Of a stretch of DNA of 42,390 nt, positions 1-8,591 are shown one piece after another. Each line of letters opens with the position of its first letter. The stretch's first letter is position 1. The stretch comes from Paenibacillus oceani. Its GTDB lineage: Bacteria; Bacillota; Bacilli; Paenibacillales; NBRC-103111. Made by a program: the position numbers and the translations under genes. Under the pieces are notes generated by a model. The model did no database searches and was not told the DNA's origin. It saw only the letters and a list, made by a program, of their open reading frames with translations. The stretch lies in assembly GCF_014705615.1 (NCBI RefSeq), contig NZ_JACXJA010000064.1, positions 1 to 42,390 on the forward strand. Direction: 5' to 3'.

Positions 1-85
1 AGATATTTTTTCTTTATTTATTGAAATGTTTTCGAAAAATTTCGGCATGACTATGATTACCAGTTACTGACTTGAACTGCATAAG

Positions 86-130
86 TCATGCACAAGAAAT
101 TAACAAGACTTTTCCTAATATTTTATTCAT
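86..130 (-). CDS. possible 14-residue leader or signal peptide
   Basis: The reading frame encodes MNKILGKVLLISCA and then stops at TGA. It has a strong Shine-Dalgarno (GGAGGG about six bases before ATG) and a perfect TATAAT on the same strand at 160-165, so it has the signals of an expressed gene, although I find no good -35. The sequence is a lysine followed by a short hydrophobic stretch, like the start of a secretory peptide or lipoprotein. It could be a leader peptide, a truncated pseudogene or chance. I see no continuation in another frame. Confidence 0.3.
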   Translation of the reverse strand: MNKILGKVLLISCA

Positions 131-204
131 AAATTCCCTCCGTTCCTTATATTTGGATAATTATACTACACGATATAAAGTACCATATATTTTAAAATAT
201 GTAT

Positions 205-392
205 TTAGTACATAGTCACTATATCGGTGGGGTCCATTTTGTAATAGATATAGTTCAGTAGACTCAATAGATTTTCCCAATATACATACGCGGCATTAAC
301 GAATATATGTTCTTCCGACACTAAATGCTGCTTCTTGTCGAATACGACTTGGAACGGCCTGCTAACACTTCTACACATTGAATCGACAGCCT
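205..392 (-). mobile_element. partial copy of an inverted-repeat (MITE-like) element
   Basis: Read on the minus strand from 392, the sequence starts AGGCTGTCGATTCAAT and stays nearly identical for about 48 bp to the left end of the element at 32892-33092. Similarity then fades. A 76-codon frame runs through it (205-435), but its conserved part lies in the repeat end, so I do not call a protein. The boundary at 392/393 interrupts hairpin unit 1 of array A. The outer end is not clear. Confidence 0.5.
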
Positions 393-577
393 CGTTTGTA
401 CCCTCTATTTGGTCCGAAACTGGTTTGGATAGCAAAATAAGAGCGGTTTGTAGCTCTTAAAATCCGCGAAAGTGGTGTAGAACCCACCAGTTGGCTGAAA
501 TAAGGGGTGCAAACCGCCTTTAATTGCTTCGGTTTCCCGATTCCGCCGAAAATAGAGGACGCCAAAGACTCTTATGG
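384..577. repeat. four-unit hairpin array A (family I)
   Basis: Units start at 384, 436, 499 and 551, giving spacings of 52, 63 and 52 bp. Unit 2 (436-462) reads AATAAGAGC, a GGTTTGTA-type loop, then a GCTCTTAA arm. Units 3 and 4 are in the opposite orientation. Only the right half of unit 1 is recognisable (TTTGTACCC then TATTT). Its left half is replaced at about 392 by the end of the inverted-repeat element described for 32892-33092, as if that element had inserted here. Short frames crossing this region are not genes. Confidence 0.8.
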
Positions 578-867
578 TGGTTGGACCGGCCGCGATCGTC
601 CAGTGAAACACTGCGCACCGGGAGCTGCGTACGGTGCCAAACGCGATCCTTTTCCCCCTGCGTTTATGTGCAGTTTGACTACAATCATTTTCTCCTCTAC
701 CGGATTGTTCCAAAATCGCTATAATGATAGGTATTGTATGAAGCAGGAAATCATCCGCTTCCCTTCCTCCCCTGCGTTCGGCTGAGAGGCTGCGGCGCGC
801 TTGGATGCAACAAGGATACGACTTTAAAATAAACAGGCATATTCGCACGCAAAAGAAATCCGGCCGT

Positions 868-879
868 CCCCCCCCCCCC
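868..879 (+). repeat. 12-base poly-C tract
   Basis: An uninterrupted run of 12 C lies 107 bp upstream of the preferred MFS start at 987 and only 11 bp before the first in-frame TTG at 891. A run this long can slip. It could alter promoter spacing, or expression from the upstream start, or it could be neutral. Confidence 0.85.
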
Positions 880-986
880 GCTACTCGTTATTGCTGTTAT
901 TGCAGATGAGCCGCCAAAAAGGGAAACCAGCGGCCGATGCTTTTATACGTGATATATCGTCTGCCGGAAAGGCGGAAATCGCTCCG

Positions 987-2228
987 ATGACTGTTCGCGC
1001 TTCACAGGTTTATATCCTTATGGAATTCGTTTCGTCGCTGGCGAATACGATTATGTTTACTACGTATGCCCTTTACTACATTACGACACTGGGTCTGAAT
1101 CCGTTCGAGCTGCTCTTGGTCGGGATGGCGCTGGAGCTGACCGTGCTGATCTTCGAGGGAATTACCGGGGTAGTGGCGGATACGTACAGCCGGCGGCTCT
1201 CGGTGATCGCGGGGATGTTCGCGCTGGGATTCGGCTTCGCCCTGCAGGGCGTCATCCCTTGGCTGGATGCGCTCGGGCTGGCCGTCCCGGCTATCGCCTG
1301 GCTGCTGTTCTCGCAGGTCGTCTCCGGAGTCGGCTACACGTTTATAAGCGGCGCCAACAAGGCGTGGATTACCGACGAGATCGGCGAGGAACGGGTCGGG
1401 CGGCTGTTCCTCCGGGCGAACCGGCTCAGTCTGGTCGCCACCTTGATCGGCATCCCGGTCAGCGTCGGGTTATCCGTCGCGGGGACGCATTTGCCGTATC
1501 TTACAGGAGGGCTCCTCTACATCGGTCTCGGGCTGTTTCTCATTCTCCGCATGAAGGAGACGGGTTTTGTCCGGCCAGAGCGTGAAGGGCCGGCCTCGCC
1601 TTTACGGGAGATGACCTCGACATGGATCGCCGGCGCGAAGGCGGTGCGGGGGCAGCCGATTTTGCTGATGATGGTGGCCGTTACGGTATTTGGGGGAGCC
1701 GCTTCGGAAGGTTACGACCGATTGTGGGAAGCTCATCTGATTACCGGGATCGGTTTTCCGGGGAGTCCGTCGATGCCGATGGCGGTCTGGTTCGGGATCA
1801 TTTCGGCGCTGATCGCTTTCCTCAGCCTGTTCGTGGTCCGGTTCGCGGAGAAACGTCTCGACGTGAGCAACAAACGCGTCGTACTTGTCGGCATGCTCGT
1901 GTTGACCGGACTGCGAATCGTCGCGATCGCTTCGTTCGCCTTGGCTCCGAATTTTGCCTGGGCGCTCGGCTCGCTGCTTGCCGTTGGGATCATCGGGACG
2001 CTAAGCGGGCCAATCTATGACACATGGCTGAGCCTGAATATCGAGAGCAAGGTGCGGGCGACCGTGCTGTCGATGCTCGGTCAGGCGGATGCGCTGGGCC
2101 AGACGGGAGGCGGCCCGCTGGTCGGCTGGGTCGGACACCGTTTTACGGTCCGGGCGTCGCTGCTTGTGGCGGCCGCACTGCTGTCGCCGATCCTGGTCGT
2201 GTTCACCCGAGCGCTCCGCAAACGATAA
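987..2228 (+). CDS. MFS transporter
   Basis: A 413-residue membrane protein of the major facilitator superfamily, expected to have about 12 transmembrane segments and to move a small solute by proton exchange; the substrate cannot be told. The first helix begins near residue 8, and the loop between helices 2 and 3 carries the MFS motif-A variant G-VVAD-YSRR at residues 61-70. The frame is open back to TTG 891 and ATG 906. I chose ATG 987 because a GGAAAGGCGG Shine-Dalgarno precedes it and the protein then starts just before helix 1, as in relatives. It is a single-gene unit closed by the strong terminator at 2227-2283. Such proteins are often annotated as drug efflux pumps, but nothing here identifies a drug. 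Confidence 0.85.
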   Translation: MTVRASQVYILMEFVSSLANTIMFTTYALYYITTLGLNPFELLLVGMALELTVLIFEGITGVVADTYSRRLSVIAGMFALGFGFALQGVIPWLDALGLAVPAIAWLLFSQVVSGVGYTFISGANKAWITDEIGEERVGRLFLRANRLSLVATLIGIPVSVGLSVAGTHLPYLTGGLLYIGLGLFLILRMKETGFVRPEREGPASPLREMTSTWIAGAKAVRGQPILLMMVAVTVFGGAASEGYDRLWEAHLITGIGFPGSPSMPMAVWFGIISALIAFLSLFVVRFAEKRLDVSNKRVVLVGMLVLTGLRIVAIASFALAPNFAWALGSLLAVGIIGTLSGPIYDTWLSLNIESKVRATVLSMLGQADALGQTGGGPLVGWVGHRFTVRASLLVAAALLSPILVVFTRALRKR

Positions 2229-2283
2229 AAAAGACAACAAGAAGCACATCTGGACAAGCCGGAAGCTTCTTGTTGTCTTTTTT
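2227..2283 (+). terminator. rho-independent terminator of the MFS gene
   Basis: A perfect 19-bp inverted repeat: AAAAAAGACAACAAGAAGC pairs with its complement, which ends in six T. The left arm overlaps the MFS stop codon. With A and T runs on either side it could work in both directions. Confidence 0.95.
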
Positions 2284-2423
2284 GCATGGGCATCAGAATG
2301 AGGGGAGAGGTTTGTACGGCCTAAGCAACCGGTGAAAAATTCGGGAGTACAGCCTTCCTTGAGACTTGCCAGTGTTTATGACGGTTCCCGTTTCCGATTC
2401 ATTCGTTCCATTTTATCTCTTAG

Positions 2424-2437
2424 GTGTATTATAACAC
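2424..2437 (+). promoter_or_regulatory. candidate -10/operator of the ABC exporter operon
   Basis: The imperfect palindrome GTGTATTATAACAC contains the -10-like TATTAT, about 80 bp before the first ABC start. I find no convincing -35, so this is only a weak candidate. Confidence 0.25.
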
Positions 2438-2514
2438 AGAAAAAGCAATCGAAACAGTCTGTTCATTCCTCATTTTTCCTAATATAGTAAATGTATTCTT
2501 GGGGAGGGTTGCCT

Positions 2515-4344
2515 TTGAAGGAAGGATATTTCGACAGGAAAACAAGTTGGCAGGACATTATGGACAACCTGGGCTGGGCGCTTGCCGTCATTGCCCGATC
2601 GGCGCCTTGGCCTGCCGCTGCATTGATCGGTTTTGCTTTGCTCGAAGGGATCTCGCCGGTGCTGACGATTTACGTAACCCAGCAACTCATCGATGGAGTC
2701 ATTCAAGCGGCGGGAGCGGGCGGCGGATCGTTCGCGGCCGTTATGCCGTGGCTGCTTGCCTTCGCAGGCACCCTGCTGCTGACCGAAGAGGTCATCTGGA
2801 AGCTGCGCGATCCGAGTACGACGAGACTGATCCAGCGGCTGGAGCATACGCTTGGTCGCAAGCGGCTGGTTCACGCCTCGCAGCTTCCGCTTTTATTTTA
2901 TGAAGAAAGCGCTTCCTACGACAAGCTGTCGAGAAGCGACAACCCCGGAAGGAAGGTCGCCTACTTTTTTACGTACACGCTGCTGCTGGTAAAAGCCTCG
3001 ATCAGCGTGGTCGGAATCGCCGGCTTGTTCTGGAACGTATCGCCATGGCTTGCCGTCGCACTGGTGGCGGTGTCGATTCCGCGGGCGATCTACGGTGCGA
3101 AGAAATCGCAGAAATGGATGAGCTTTACATACGATCAGACCGAGGAGCAGCGTAAGGTCGCTTATACGGACGGTCTGCTGACCGGCCGGGCGGAGCAGAA
3201 GGAGATGCGGGTATTCGATCTGGCGGAGCCGCTCTCGGACCGCTGGATCTCGATGCGCCGGGAGCAGCGGGCCAAGGCGCTGAAGATCAAAACGAAGATG
3301 GAACTGGGCGGTATCCCGTCCAACGGGCTGTTTTGGGTGACGGAGGTTGCGACCGTCGTGCTTATGGCGGTTTGGCTCGGACCGCAGCGGATTACACCGG
3401 GCGTGTTCATCTCGTTGTTTCGGGGAGTGAGCCAAATGGACACTGCTGCCGGGCAAATCAGCTTTGCGATCGGGATTACGCAGGTTCATTCCATCGAGAC
3501 CGGTTATGTGCGCGATTTTCTGAACGTACCTGTACAGGCTGCTGCGGCAGAAGAGGGGATGTTTCCGGCCAGACTGCAGGAGGGCATCCGGCTGAACGGG
3601 GTGAGCTTTACATATCCCGGCCGCGAACGTCCGATTCTGGACCGGCTTGATCTGCATCTGTGGCCCGGCGAACGGGTCGCCCTGGTGGGGGAGAACGGGG
3701 CCGGCAAAAGCACGCTGGTCAAGCTGCTGCTCGGGCTGTACAAGCCGGACGAAGGGAAGATCACCGCAGACGGAACCGATTACGCCGACATACCGGCGAA
3801 GCTGCTGCACACGAACGTAACGGCCGCTTATCAGGACTATTACAAATTTTCGTTTACAGCCGGGCAAAGCATCGCCCTGGGCGATCCGGAGGTGTTCGCG
3901 GGGGATGCCGAGGCGGGCAGGGAGAAGGTCATCTCGGCGTCCCGGCGAGGCGGAGCGGCTGAATTTATATCCGGTCTGCCGAGGGGGTACGACACGCCGG
4001 TCGGGCACTTGTTCGAGAGCAGCCAGGGGTTGTCGCAAGGGCAGTGGCAGCGCATCGCGATTAGCCGGACCTTTATGAGAGACCCGCAATTGCTGATTCT
4101 TGACGAACCGACGGCTGCGCTCGACGCGAAAGCGGAGGCTGAGATCTACGAGCAATTTGTAAACGGCATCCGGGATCGCGCGGTGCTGCTCATCAGTCAC
4201 CGGCTCGGTTCGGCCAGACTGGCCGACCGGATCGTCGTCCTGAGGGAAGGGCGGATCATCGAGGACGGCACCCATGATGAATTAATCGCCGCTAACGGCT
4301 CATACGCCCAAATGTGGGAGGTGCAATCCCAATGGTACCGGTAA
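2515..4344 (+). CDS. ABC exporter half-transporter (permease-ATPase fusion)
   Basis: A 609-residue ABC half-transporter with an N-terminal membrane domain (about 1-340) and a C-terminal ATPase. Walker A is GENGAGKST at 392-400, the signature is LSQGQ at 506-510, Walker B is LLILDE at 526-531, and the H-loop is in ISHR. The LSQGQ signature departs from LSGGQ by one residue. I prefer TTG 2515 because GGGGAGGG lies seven bases upstream; ATG 2491 in the same frame has no such site. The last 13 bases overlap the next gene, so the two are translationally coupled and probably form a heterodimer. The ATPase style (GQWQRIAISR) is shared with peptide exporters of the NisT/SpaT type, but no precursor peptide or modifying enzyme is nearby. 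Substrate unknown. Confidence 0.92.
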   Translation: MKEGYFDRKTSWQDIMDNLGWALAVIARSAPWPAAALIGFALLEGISPVLTIYVTQQLIDGVIQAAGAGGGSFAAVMPWLLAFAGTLLLTEEVIWKLRDPSTTRLIQRLEHTLGRKRLVHASQLPLLFYEESASYDKLSRSDNPGRKVAYFFTYTLLLVKASISVVGIAGLFWNVSPWLAVALVAVSIPRAIYGAKKSQKWMSFTYDQTEEQRKVAYTDGLLTGRAEQKEMRVFDLAEPLSDRWISMRREQRAKALKIKTKMELGGIPSNGLFWVTEVATVVLMAVWLGPQRITPGVFISLFRGVSQMDTAAGQISFAIGITQVHSIETGYVRDFLNVPVQAAAAEEGMFPARLQEGIRLNGVSFTYPGRERPILDRLDLHLWPGERVALVGENGAGKSTLVKLLLGLYKPDEGKITADGTDYADIPAKLLHTNVTAAYQDYYKFSFTAGQSIALGDPEVFAGDAEAGREKVISASRRGGAAEFISGLPRGYDTPVGHLFESSQGLSQGQWQRIAISRTFMRDPQLLILDEPTAALDAKAEAEIYEQFVNGIRDRAVLLISHRLGSARLADRIVVLREGRIIEDGTHDELIAANGSYAQMWEVQSQWYR

Positions 4345-6119
4345 AACGGCCGGCGACTCTCGTTACGTTGTTCCGATTCATGAAGTGGATGATCGCGACC
4401 GATCCGCTCCGCGCTTTACTATCGATGGGATTAAACGCGGTCAGAGGCGTATTTCCTACCGTTCACGTGTTTATTACCGCCCGTATATTCAGCGAGATTA
4501 TTCATGTGTACGACGGAACGGCCGGAACCAGCCCGCTGATGGAATGGATCGCCATATGGGCGGCGCTCACGCTGCTTCAGCAGGCGATAAATCCGATCGA
4601 AGCAATCTTCACGGAGCAGCTTCGTCAGGAGATGGAGGACCGGCTGCTTCGGCAACTGCAGGGCAAAGCCGGCCGTCTTCGGCTAGAGGCGTTCGAACGG
4701 GCCGACTTTCACGATTTGTTGAAGCGCGCCCGCAAGATGGCAGAACCCGGGCAGTTTCACAATTTGATCATGGATTTTTACAATACAACCACCGGATTCA
4801 TCCGGATCGTCTCGATCGCCGCGCTCATCGGCGTCTGGAACGTATGGCTGCTGCTCGCGATTATCGTCGTTGCGCTGCCTGACTCGGTCGCCAGCTTCGT
4901 GCAGGCGAAATCGGCTTTTTTCCTGAAGCGGAAGCAGACGGAGCCGGAGCGGATCATGAACTACTTGTCCCGGACGGTAACGTCCAAGGAGGCGGCGAAG
5001 GAAGTGCGGACGTTCGGGTCGGCCCCGGTGCTTATCCGCTGGTGGGACCGGCTGTACTGGCAGGTGGCCGATACGCTGTACCGGCAGGAGCGCAGCCAGC
5101 AGTCCGTCCGCGCTGGACTTTCGGCGCTGGGGGCGGTTGGCCTCGGAGCCGGCGTCGCCTGGACGGCTTGGACCGTCTTGCGGGGCGAATTGTCCGCAGC
5201 CCAGTTCGGCGCCACGCTGTTTGCCCTGCAGACGTTAAAGGATAACGTCGGGCGGGTCACCGGGCGATTCGGCTATTTTCGCGACAAGCTGCTTTGCATG
5301 GAAGATTTGTTCATTTATTTGGATTTGGGGCCGGAGGAACCTGCGGGCGGGGAGGAGCTGGCGAGGATCGGAGACATCCGGGTGGAGAACGTCTCTTACC
5401 GGTATCCGACGAGCGAGAAAGACAGCTTGACCGGCATTTCGTTTACGCTGCGCGAGGGAGAGCGGATCGCGCTGATCGGCAGCAACGGCTCCGGCAAGAC
5501 GACGCTGGTCAAGGTGCTGCTCGGCCTGTACCAGCCGGTTGCGGGCAGCGTTTATTACGGCGGCCGGGACTTGTCGCGTCTCGATTTGAAGCAGCTGCGC
5601 ATGCGGTCTGCCGCGGTGTTCCAGGACTTTATCCGTTATGCGTTCACGCTGCGGGATAATGTGGGCTTCGGCAAGGCCGATCAGGCCGGCGATATGCAGG
5701 CGGTGCAGCAGGCGTCGGCACTCGGCGGCGCGGACGAGGTGGCGGCCGGCTTGCCGTCCGGCTTCGAGACGCCGCTAACGCGCAGATTTACGGGCGGCAC
5801 CGATCTGTCCGGCGGCCAGTGGCAGCGTGTCGCGATCTCCCGGGCGTTCATGCGCGACGCACCGCTCGTCGTGCTGGACGAACCGACGGCTGCGCTCGAC
5901 CCGAAGGCCGAGACGGACGTGTTCGAGCGGTTCGCGGCGATGGCCGGCAGCCGCACCGCGATCCTGGTGTCGCACCGGCTCGGGATGGCCCGGCTGTGCG
6001 ACCGGGTCATGGTGCTGCAGGACGGCAAGCTGGCGGAGCTCGGCACCCACGAGGAGCTGCTCGCCGCGGGCGGCGAGTATGCGCGGATGTGGGGGCTGCA
6101 GTCGCAGTGGTACAAGTGA
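4332..6119 (+). CDS. ABC exporter half-transporter, second subunit
   Basis: A 595-residue permease-ATPase fusion paralogous to the preceding gene. The ATPase has Walker A GSNGSGKTT (383-391), a canonical LSGGQ (492-496), Walker B LVVLDE (512-517) and SHR. ATG 4332 is chosen over ATG 4314 because GGGAGGTG lies eight bases upstream; the start sits inside the end of the first gene. Both subunits keep the Walker B glutamate, so both ATP sites could be active, though one composite site would use the unusual LSQGQ. The gene ends just before a GC-rich minisatellite, and I see no clear terminator. Confidence 0.92.
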   Translation: MVPVKRPATLVTLFRFMKWMIATDPLRALLSMGLNAVRGVFPTVHVFITARIFSEIIHVYDGTAGTSPLMEWIAIWAALTLLQQAINPIEAIFTEQLRQEMEDRLLRQLQGKAGRLRLEAFERADFHDLLKRARKMAEPGQFHNLIMDFYNTTTGFIRIVSIAALIGVWNVWLLLAIIVVALPDSVASFVQAKSAFFLKRKQTEPERIMNYLSRTVTSKEAAKEVRTFGSAPVLIRWWDRLYWQVADTLYRQERSQQSVRAGLSALGAVGLGAGVAWTAWTVLRGELSAAQFGATLFALQTLKDNVGRVTGRFGYFRDKLLCMEDLFIYLDLGPEEPAGGEELARIGDIRVENVSYRYPTSEKDSLTGISFTLREGERIALIGSNGSGKTTLVKVLLGLYQPVAGSVYYGGRDLSRLDLKQLRMRSAAVFQDFIRYAFTLRDNVGFGKADQAGDMQAVQQASALGGADEVAAGLPSGFETPLTRRFTGGTDLSGGQWQRVAISRAFMRDAPLVVLDEPTAALDPKAETDVFERFAAMAGSRTAILVSHRLGMARLCDRVMVLQDGKLAELGTHEELLAAGGEYARMWGLQSQWYK

Positions 6120-6144
6120 GCCGGGCTGCGGCGGTAAGGTCGCG

Positions 6145-6320
6145 GCCGCAGCAGGCTGGGCCATAGGCCGCGCCCGCGAGGTGATGTCCGCGGCAGCAGC
6201 AGGCTGGGCCATAGGCCGCGCCCGCGAGGCGATGTCCGCGGCAGCAGCAGGCTGGGCCATAGGCCGCGCCCGCGAGGCGATGTCCGCGCAGCAGCAGGCA
6301 CGCGCCATGGGCCGCGTCGG
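6145..6320 (+). repeat. 48-bp GC-rich minisatellite
   Basis: Copies begin at 6151, 6199 and 6247 (GCAGGCTGGGCCAT...), followed by a diverged fourth that starts one base early at 6294. The period of 48 keeps an open frame (16 codons, AAAAGWAIGRAREAMS) that runs out of the end of the upstream gene in another phase. There is no ribosome-binding site, so I regard it as non-coding. Confidence 0.85.
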
Positions 6321-6425
6321 CTATACCCCACGCCGCTGCGCGTGACCCCCTGGCCGGAAGCTGCATGCTGCCGAATACGCCCAGTCTACGGCCTCGAGTT
6401 TGCGGGCGATGGGGGGGCCGGCGCG

Positions 6426-6625
6426 AATAGAAGCGATTTGCAGCTTCTATTTGCTGCAAATCGCCGGAATCGGCGGCGATAAAGGTGGTTTGCAGCTCTT
6501 ATTTCGTTCGCCGGGAACGAATTCTTCGTTTTCGCGGCTTGATAAGGGGGGCAAACCACCTTTATTTTTGCGAAAAGCCCGCCAATGACGAAAATAAGAG
6601 CGGCAAACAGGCAAACCGCTCTTAT
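6426..6625. repeat. four-unit hairpin array B (family I)
   Basis: Units start at 6426, 6478, 6541 and 6593 (spacings 52, 63, 52). Unit 1 has arms AATAGAAGC/GCTTCTATT, which compensate exactly for changes relative to the family arms AATAAGAGC/GCTCTTATT. Unit 4 is a 10-bp perfect hairpin, ATAAGAGCGG/CCGCTCTTAT. Units 1 and 2 carry TTTGCA and units 3 and 4 the complement GCAAA. From 6626 to 6779 I see nothing further. Confidence 0.85.
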
Positions 6626-6779
6626 CCCCCAATACCTTTAATTGCAGCGACGTTTGAAGCGGCTTGCAACGAGTCTATTAACAGATGACACCGAGCATTA
6701 CTTCAGCGACGCTCCAAGCTGCTTGTGCAATAAGCCACGCTCCCGGGTGACACTGACATTCTGCGGCCCGTTTCCGTTC

Positions 6780-6920
6780 TCATTCGTTAATTTTCTTATT
6801 CAGCCTGTACCGAATCGTTTTCACGATAGCTGCAAGTAAGCATAATCCGGCCACCCAATAGTTTTCGGTAAATGCAAAGATCCCCGCTCCAACTGCGAAA
6901 AGTACAATTTGCCATTTCAT
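6780..6920 (-). CDS. small two-helix membrane protein
   Basis: Forty-six residues starting MKWQIVLF, with two hydrophobic segments (about 4-18 and 23-40) and a basic tail ending YRLNKKINE. The ATG at 6918-6920 follows AAGGAGG with a 12-base gap. The frame is open further upstream, but that part reads like non-coding sequence. I do not recognise a family. It stands alone between array B and the acetyltransferases, and no function is assigned. Confidence 0.5.
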   Translation of the reverse strand: MKWQIVLFAVGAGIFAFTENYWVAGLCLLAAIVKTIRYRLNKKINE

Positions 6921-7436
6921 TTGATCCCCCGCCCTCCTTACATTTGTACACAACTCCCGCACTCCCGCCATACTCCCGAAACCTCGCCAGATTCCCGCCA
7001 AAATCATGTCTGATCTTCCCATTATATCCACCAATTTGTCCTAGTTCCAGGTCGTGTCCTGGGAATTTCGTGAGGACGTACCGCCAAAGGTTAACGACGG
7101 CAAGGTGGGAGTCGACGAGTATCCAATAGGACGAAGTTGCAATATTTTGCTTCAGTGCTTCAGGGGATATATGGGGATTTGAGCGGCGTACACGATGAAT
7201 GCCCGGAAAACGATTCGCTTCCTATTACCGTCGAATGGTTGCAGACAAGGAGCATGTGCCGCGATCGGAATCGGCCCTCATTGCCCACCTTGGATAATAG
7301 GCCTGCAACGAAACGATATCTTGCCCCGCCGGCCCCGGATAATATACCTGTAACCATTCGTTCCCTTGTTCCGCGAGCAGGGGGCTGTTACGTTTGGTTA
7401 TACATTCATTTCCATATGGAGACGAGGTGCGAAGCG
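6921..7436. other. 516-bp intergenic region with a degenerate direct repeat
   Basis: No gene is supported here. An open frame leads into the acetyltransferase in phase from 7137, but it has no ribosome-binding site and no family resemblance. Two imperfect copies beginning GGATAATA lie near 7290 and 7338, about 50 bp apart. This looks like a decayed repeat. Confidence 0.4.
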
Positions 7437-7991
7437 GTGCCGTATTACAAACGACTCGAAGGGGAGCGGCTTTATTTATCCCCGCCTGATCCGGGGGAGG
7501 CAGAGAAGCTGGCGGAATGGAACAACGACCTGGATTTTTCCATACTGACGGGGCAGGCTGCTGAAATGTTCCCGCTTCCGAAGGTTCGCCAATCGTTGCA
7601 AAGCATGAGTGCAGCCGGTCACCATTTTGCGATCGTGGATCGGGCGGCTGAGCGGTTCGTCGGGATCTGTGCGCTAACCGGCGTCAATGAGCATCATCGC
7701 TACGCCAGCCTGGTCATTTCGATCGGGGACCCGGAATTCCGGCACAAAGGGTACGGACAGGAAGCGGTTCGGCTGCTGCTTCATTATGGCTTCACGGAGC
7801 TGCATCTGCACAATGTGGAGCTGGGCGTATACGAGTACAACAAGGCGGCGATCCGCTGTTACGAGAAATGCGGGTTTCGCGAAATCGGGCGCAGGCGGAA
7901 AGCCAAACTGATCGCCGGGCGCCGGTACGATATCGTCTGGATGGATATGCTCGCGGACGATTTTCTGAAGGAGGGGGCGGATGCGACATGA
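7437..7991 (+). CDS. GNAT-family N-acetyltransferase (RimJ/RimL type)
   Basis: A 184-residue acetyltransferase using acetyl-CoA; the acceptor is unknown. The opening YYKRLEGERLYLSPP and the ELGVYEYNKAAIRCYEKCGF region are typical of the RimJ/RimL-like GNAT group, and the acetyl-CoA loop is RHKGYGQEA. I chose GTG 7437 because GAGGTG lies seven bases upstream; ATG 7416 lacks a site. The stop overlaps the start of the next gene (ATGA), so the two acetyltransferases are coupled. The pair are paralogues ending in the same MDMLADDF motif, which suggests tandem duplication. Confidence 0.85.
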   Translation: MPYYKRLEGERLYLSPPDPGEAEKLAEWNNDLDFSILTGQAAEMFPLPKVRQSLQSMSAAGHHFAIVDRAAERFVGICALTGVNEHHRYASLVISIGDPEFRHKGYGQEAVRLLLHYGFTELHLHNVELGVYEYNKAAIRCYEKCGFREIGRRRKAKLIAGRRYDIVWMDMLADDFLKEGADAT

Positions 7992-8563
7992 GTAGTCATT
8001 GGCGGCGGGTGCCGGGGAAACGTGTCTATTTATCCCCGCTCCTGTCGGAGGATGCGGAGCCTATCGCCGGATGGAGGAACGATCCCGCGCTCACGCCGTA
8101 CTGGGACAGCGGTACAAACTCATGCTCGCTGGAGAAGACGCGGGACGACGTGGAAGAGATGATGAAGCACGGCTATCATTATGCGATCGTATCGGCCGAA
8201 CAAGATCGCCTGCTGGGCGTCGGGAGTATAACCGGGGTCAGCCATCTGAACCAATCCGGGTTTCTGTGGCTCGCTCCCGGCGATTTGGAGTTTTGGACGA
8301 ACGGCCGCGGGCAGGAGGCGGTCGGCTTGCTGCTGGAATACGGCTTTCATATTTTAAACTTGTACGCGGTAACGGTATGGGCGCTGCACGACCAGCGGGC
8401 GAAGCTGGACTGCTTGCAGGCATCCGGCTTTCGCGAGATCGGCCGGCGGCGCGAGCTGATCCGGTCCGGGAACCGCAGAGTGGACACGGTGTATATGGAT
8501 ATGCTGGCGGACGACTTCGCACGGCCGGTCCGCTCTTACACGATCCGGCTCGATCAGTCGTAA
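7988..8563 (+). CDS. GNAT-family N-acetyltransferase, paralogue of the preceding gene
   Basis: 191 residues with the same architecture as its upstream neighbour: VPGKRVYLSPL at the start, the acetyl-CoA loop NGRGQEA, an ASGFREIGRRREL segment and a YMDMLADDF tail. The start at 7988 overlaps the previous stop and follows AAGGAGG. The region that in the first copy reads EYNKAAIRCYEKCGF is here DQRAKLDCLQASGF, so the usual N-x-x-A...Y motif is changed. Its substrate may differ, or catalysis may be altered. It converges on the lipoprotein gene at 8592 with only 28 bp between. Confidence 0.85.
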   Translation: MSSHWRRVPGKRVYLSPLLSEDAEPIAGWRNDPALTPYWDSGTNSCSLEKTRDDVEEMMKHGYHYAIVSAEQDRLLGVGSITGVSHLNQSGFLWLAPGDLEFWTNGRGQEAVGLLLEYGFHILNLYAVTVWALHDQRAKLDCLQASGFREIGRRRELIRSGNRRVDTVYMDMLADDFARPVRSYTIRLDQS

Positions 8564-8591
8564 CCGCCATTTCCTGTCTAAGCCTGCATTT

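Noticed and set aside
384-577. CRISPR array
   Set aside because: Units of about 27 bp with gaps of 25-36 bp look superficially similar, but they alternate in orientation, always number four, have gaps of fixed uneven length with partly shared sequence, and no cas gene is present.
2893-4275. A 460-codon minus-strand frame
   Set aside because: It is the shadow of the first ABC exporter, whose ATPase motifs are unambiguous.
2515-6119. A lantibiotic export and biosynthesis locus
   Set aside because: The ATPase style fits peptide exporters, but no precursor peptide, modifying enzyme or immunity gene is present.
5827-6345. A 172-codon frame running through the minisatellite
   Set aside because: It starts inside the ABC gene with no ribosome-binding site, and the repeat alone keeps it open.
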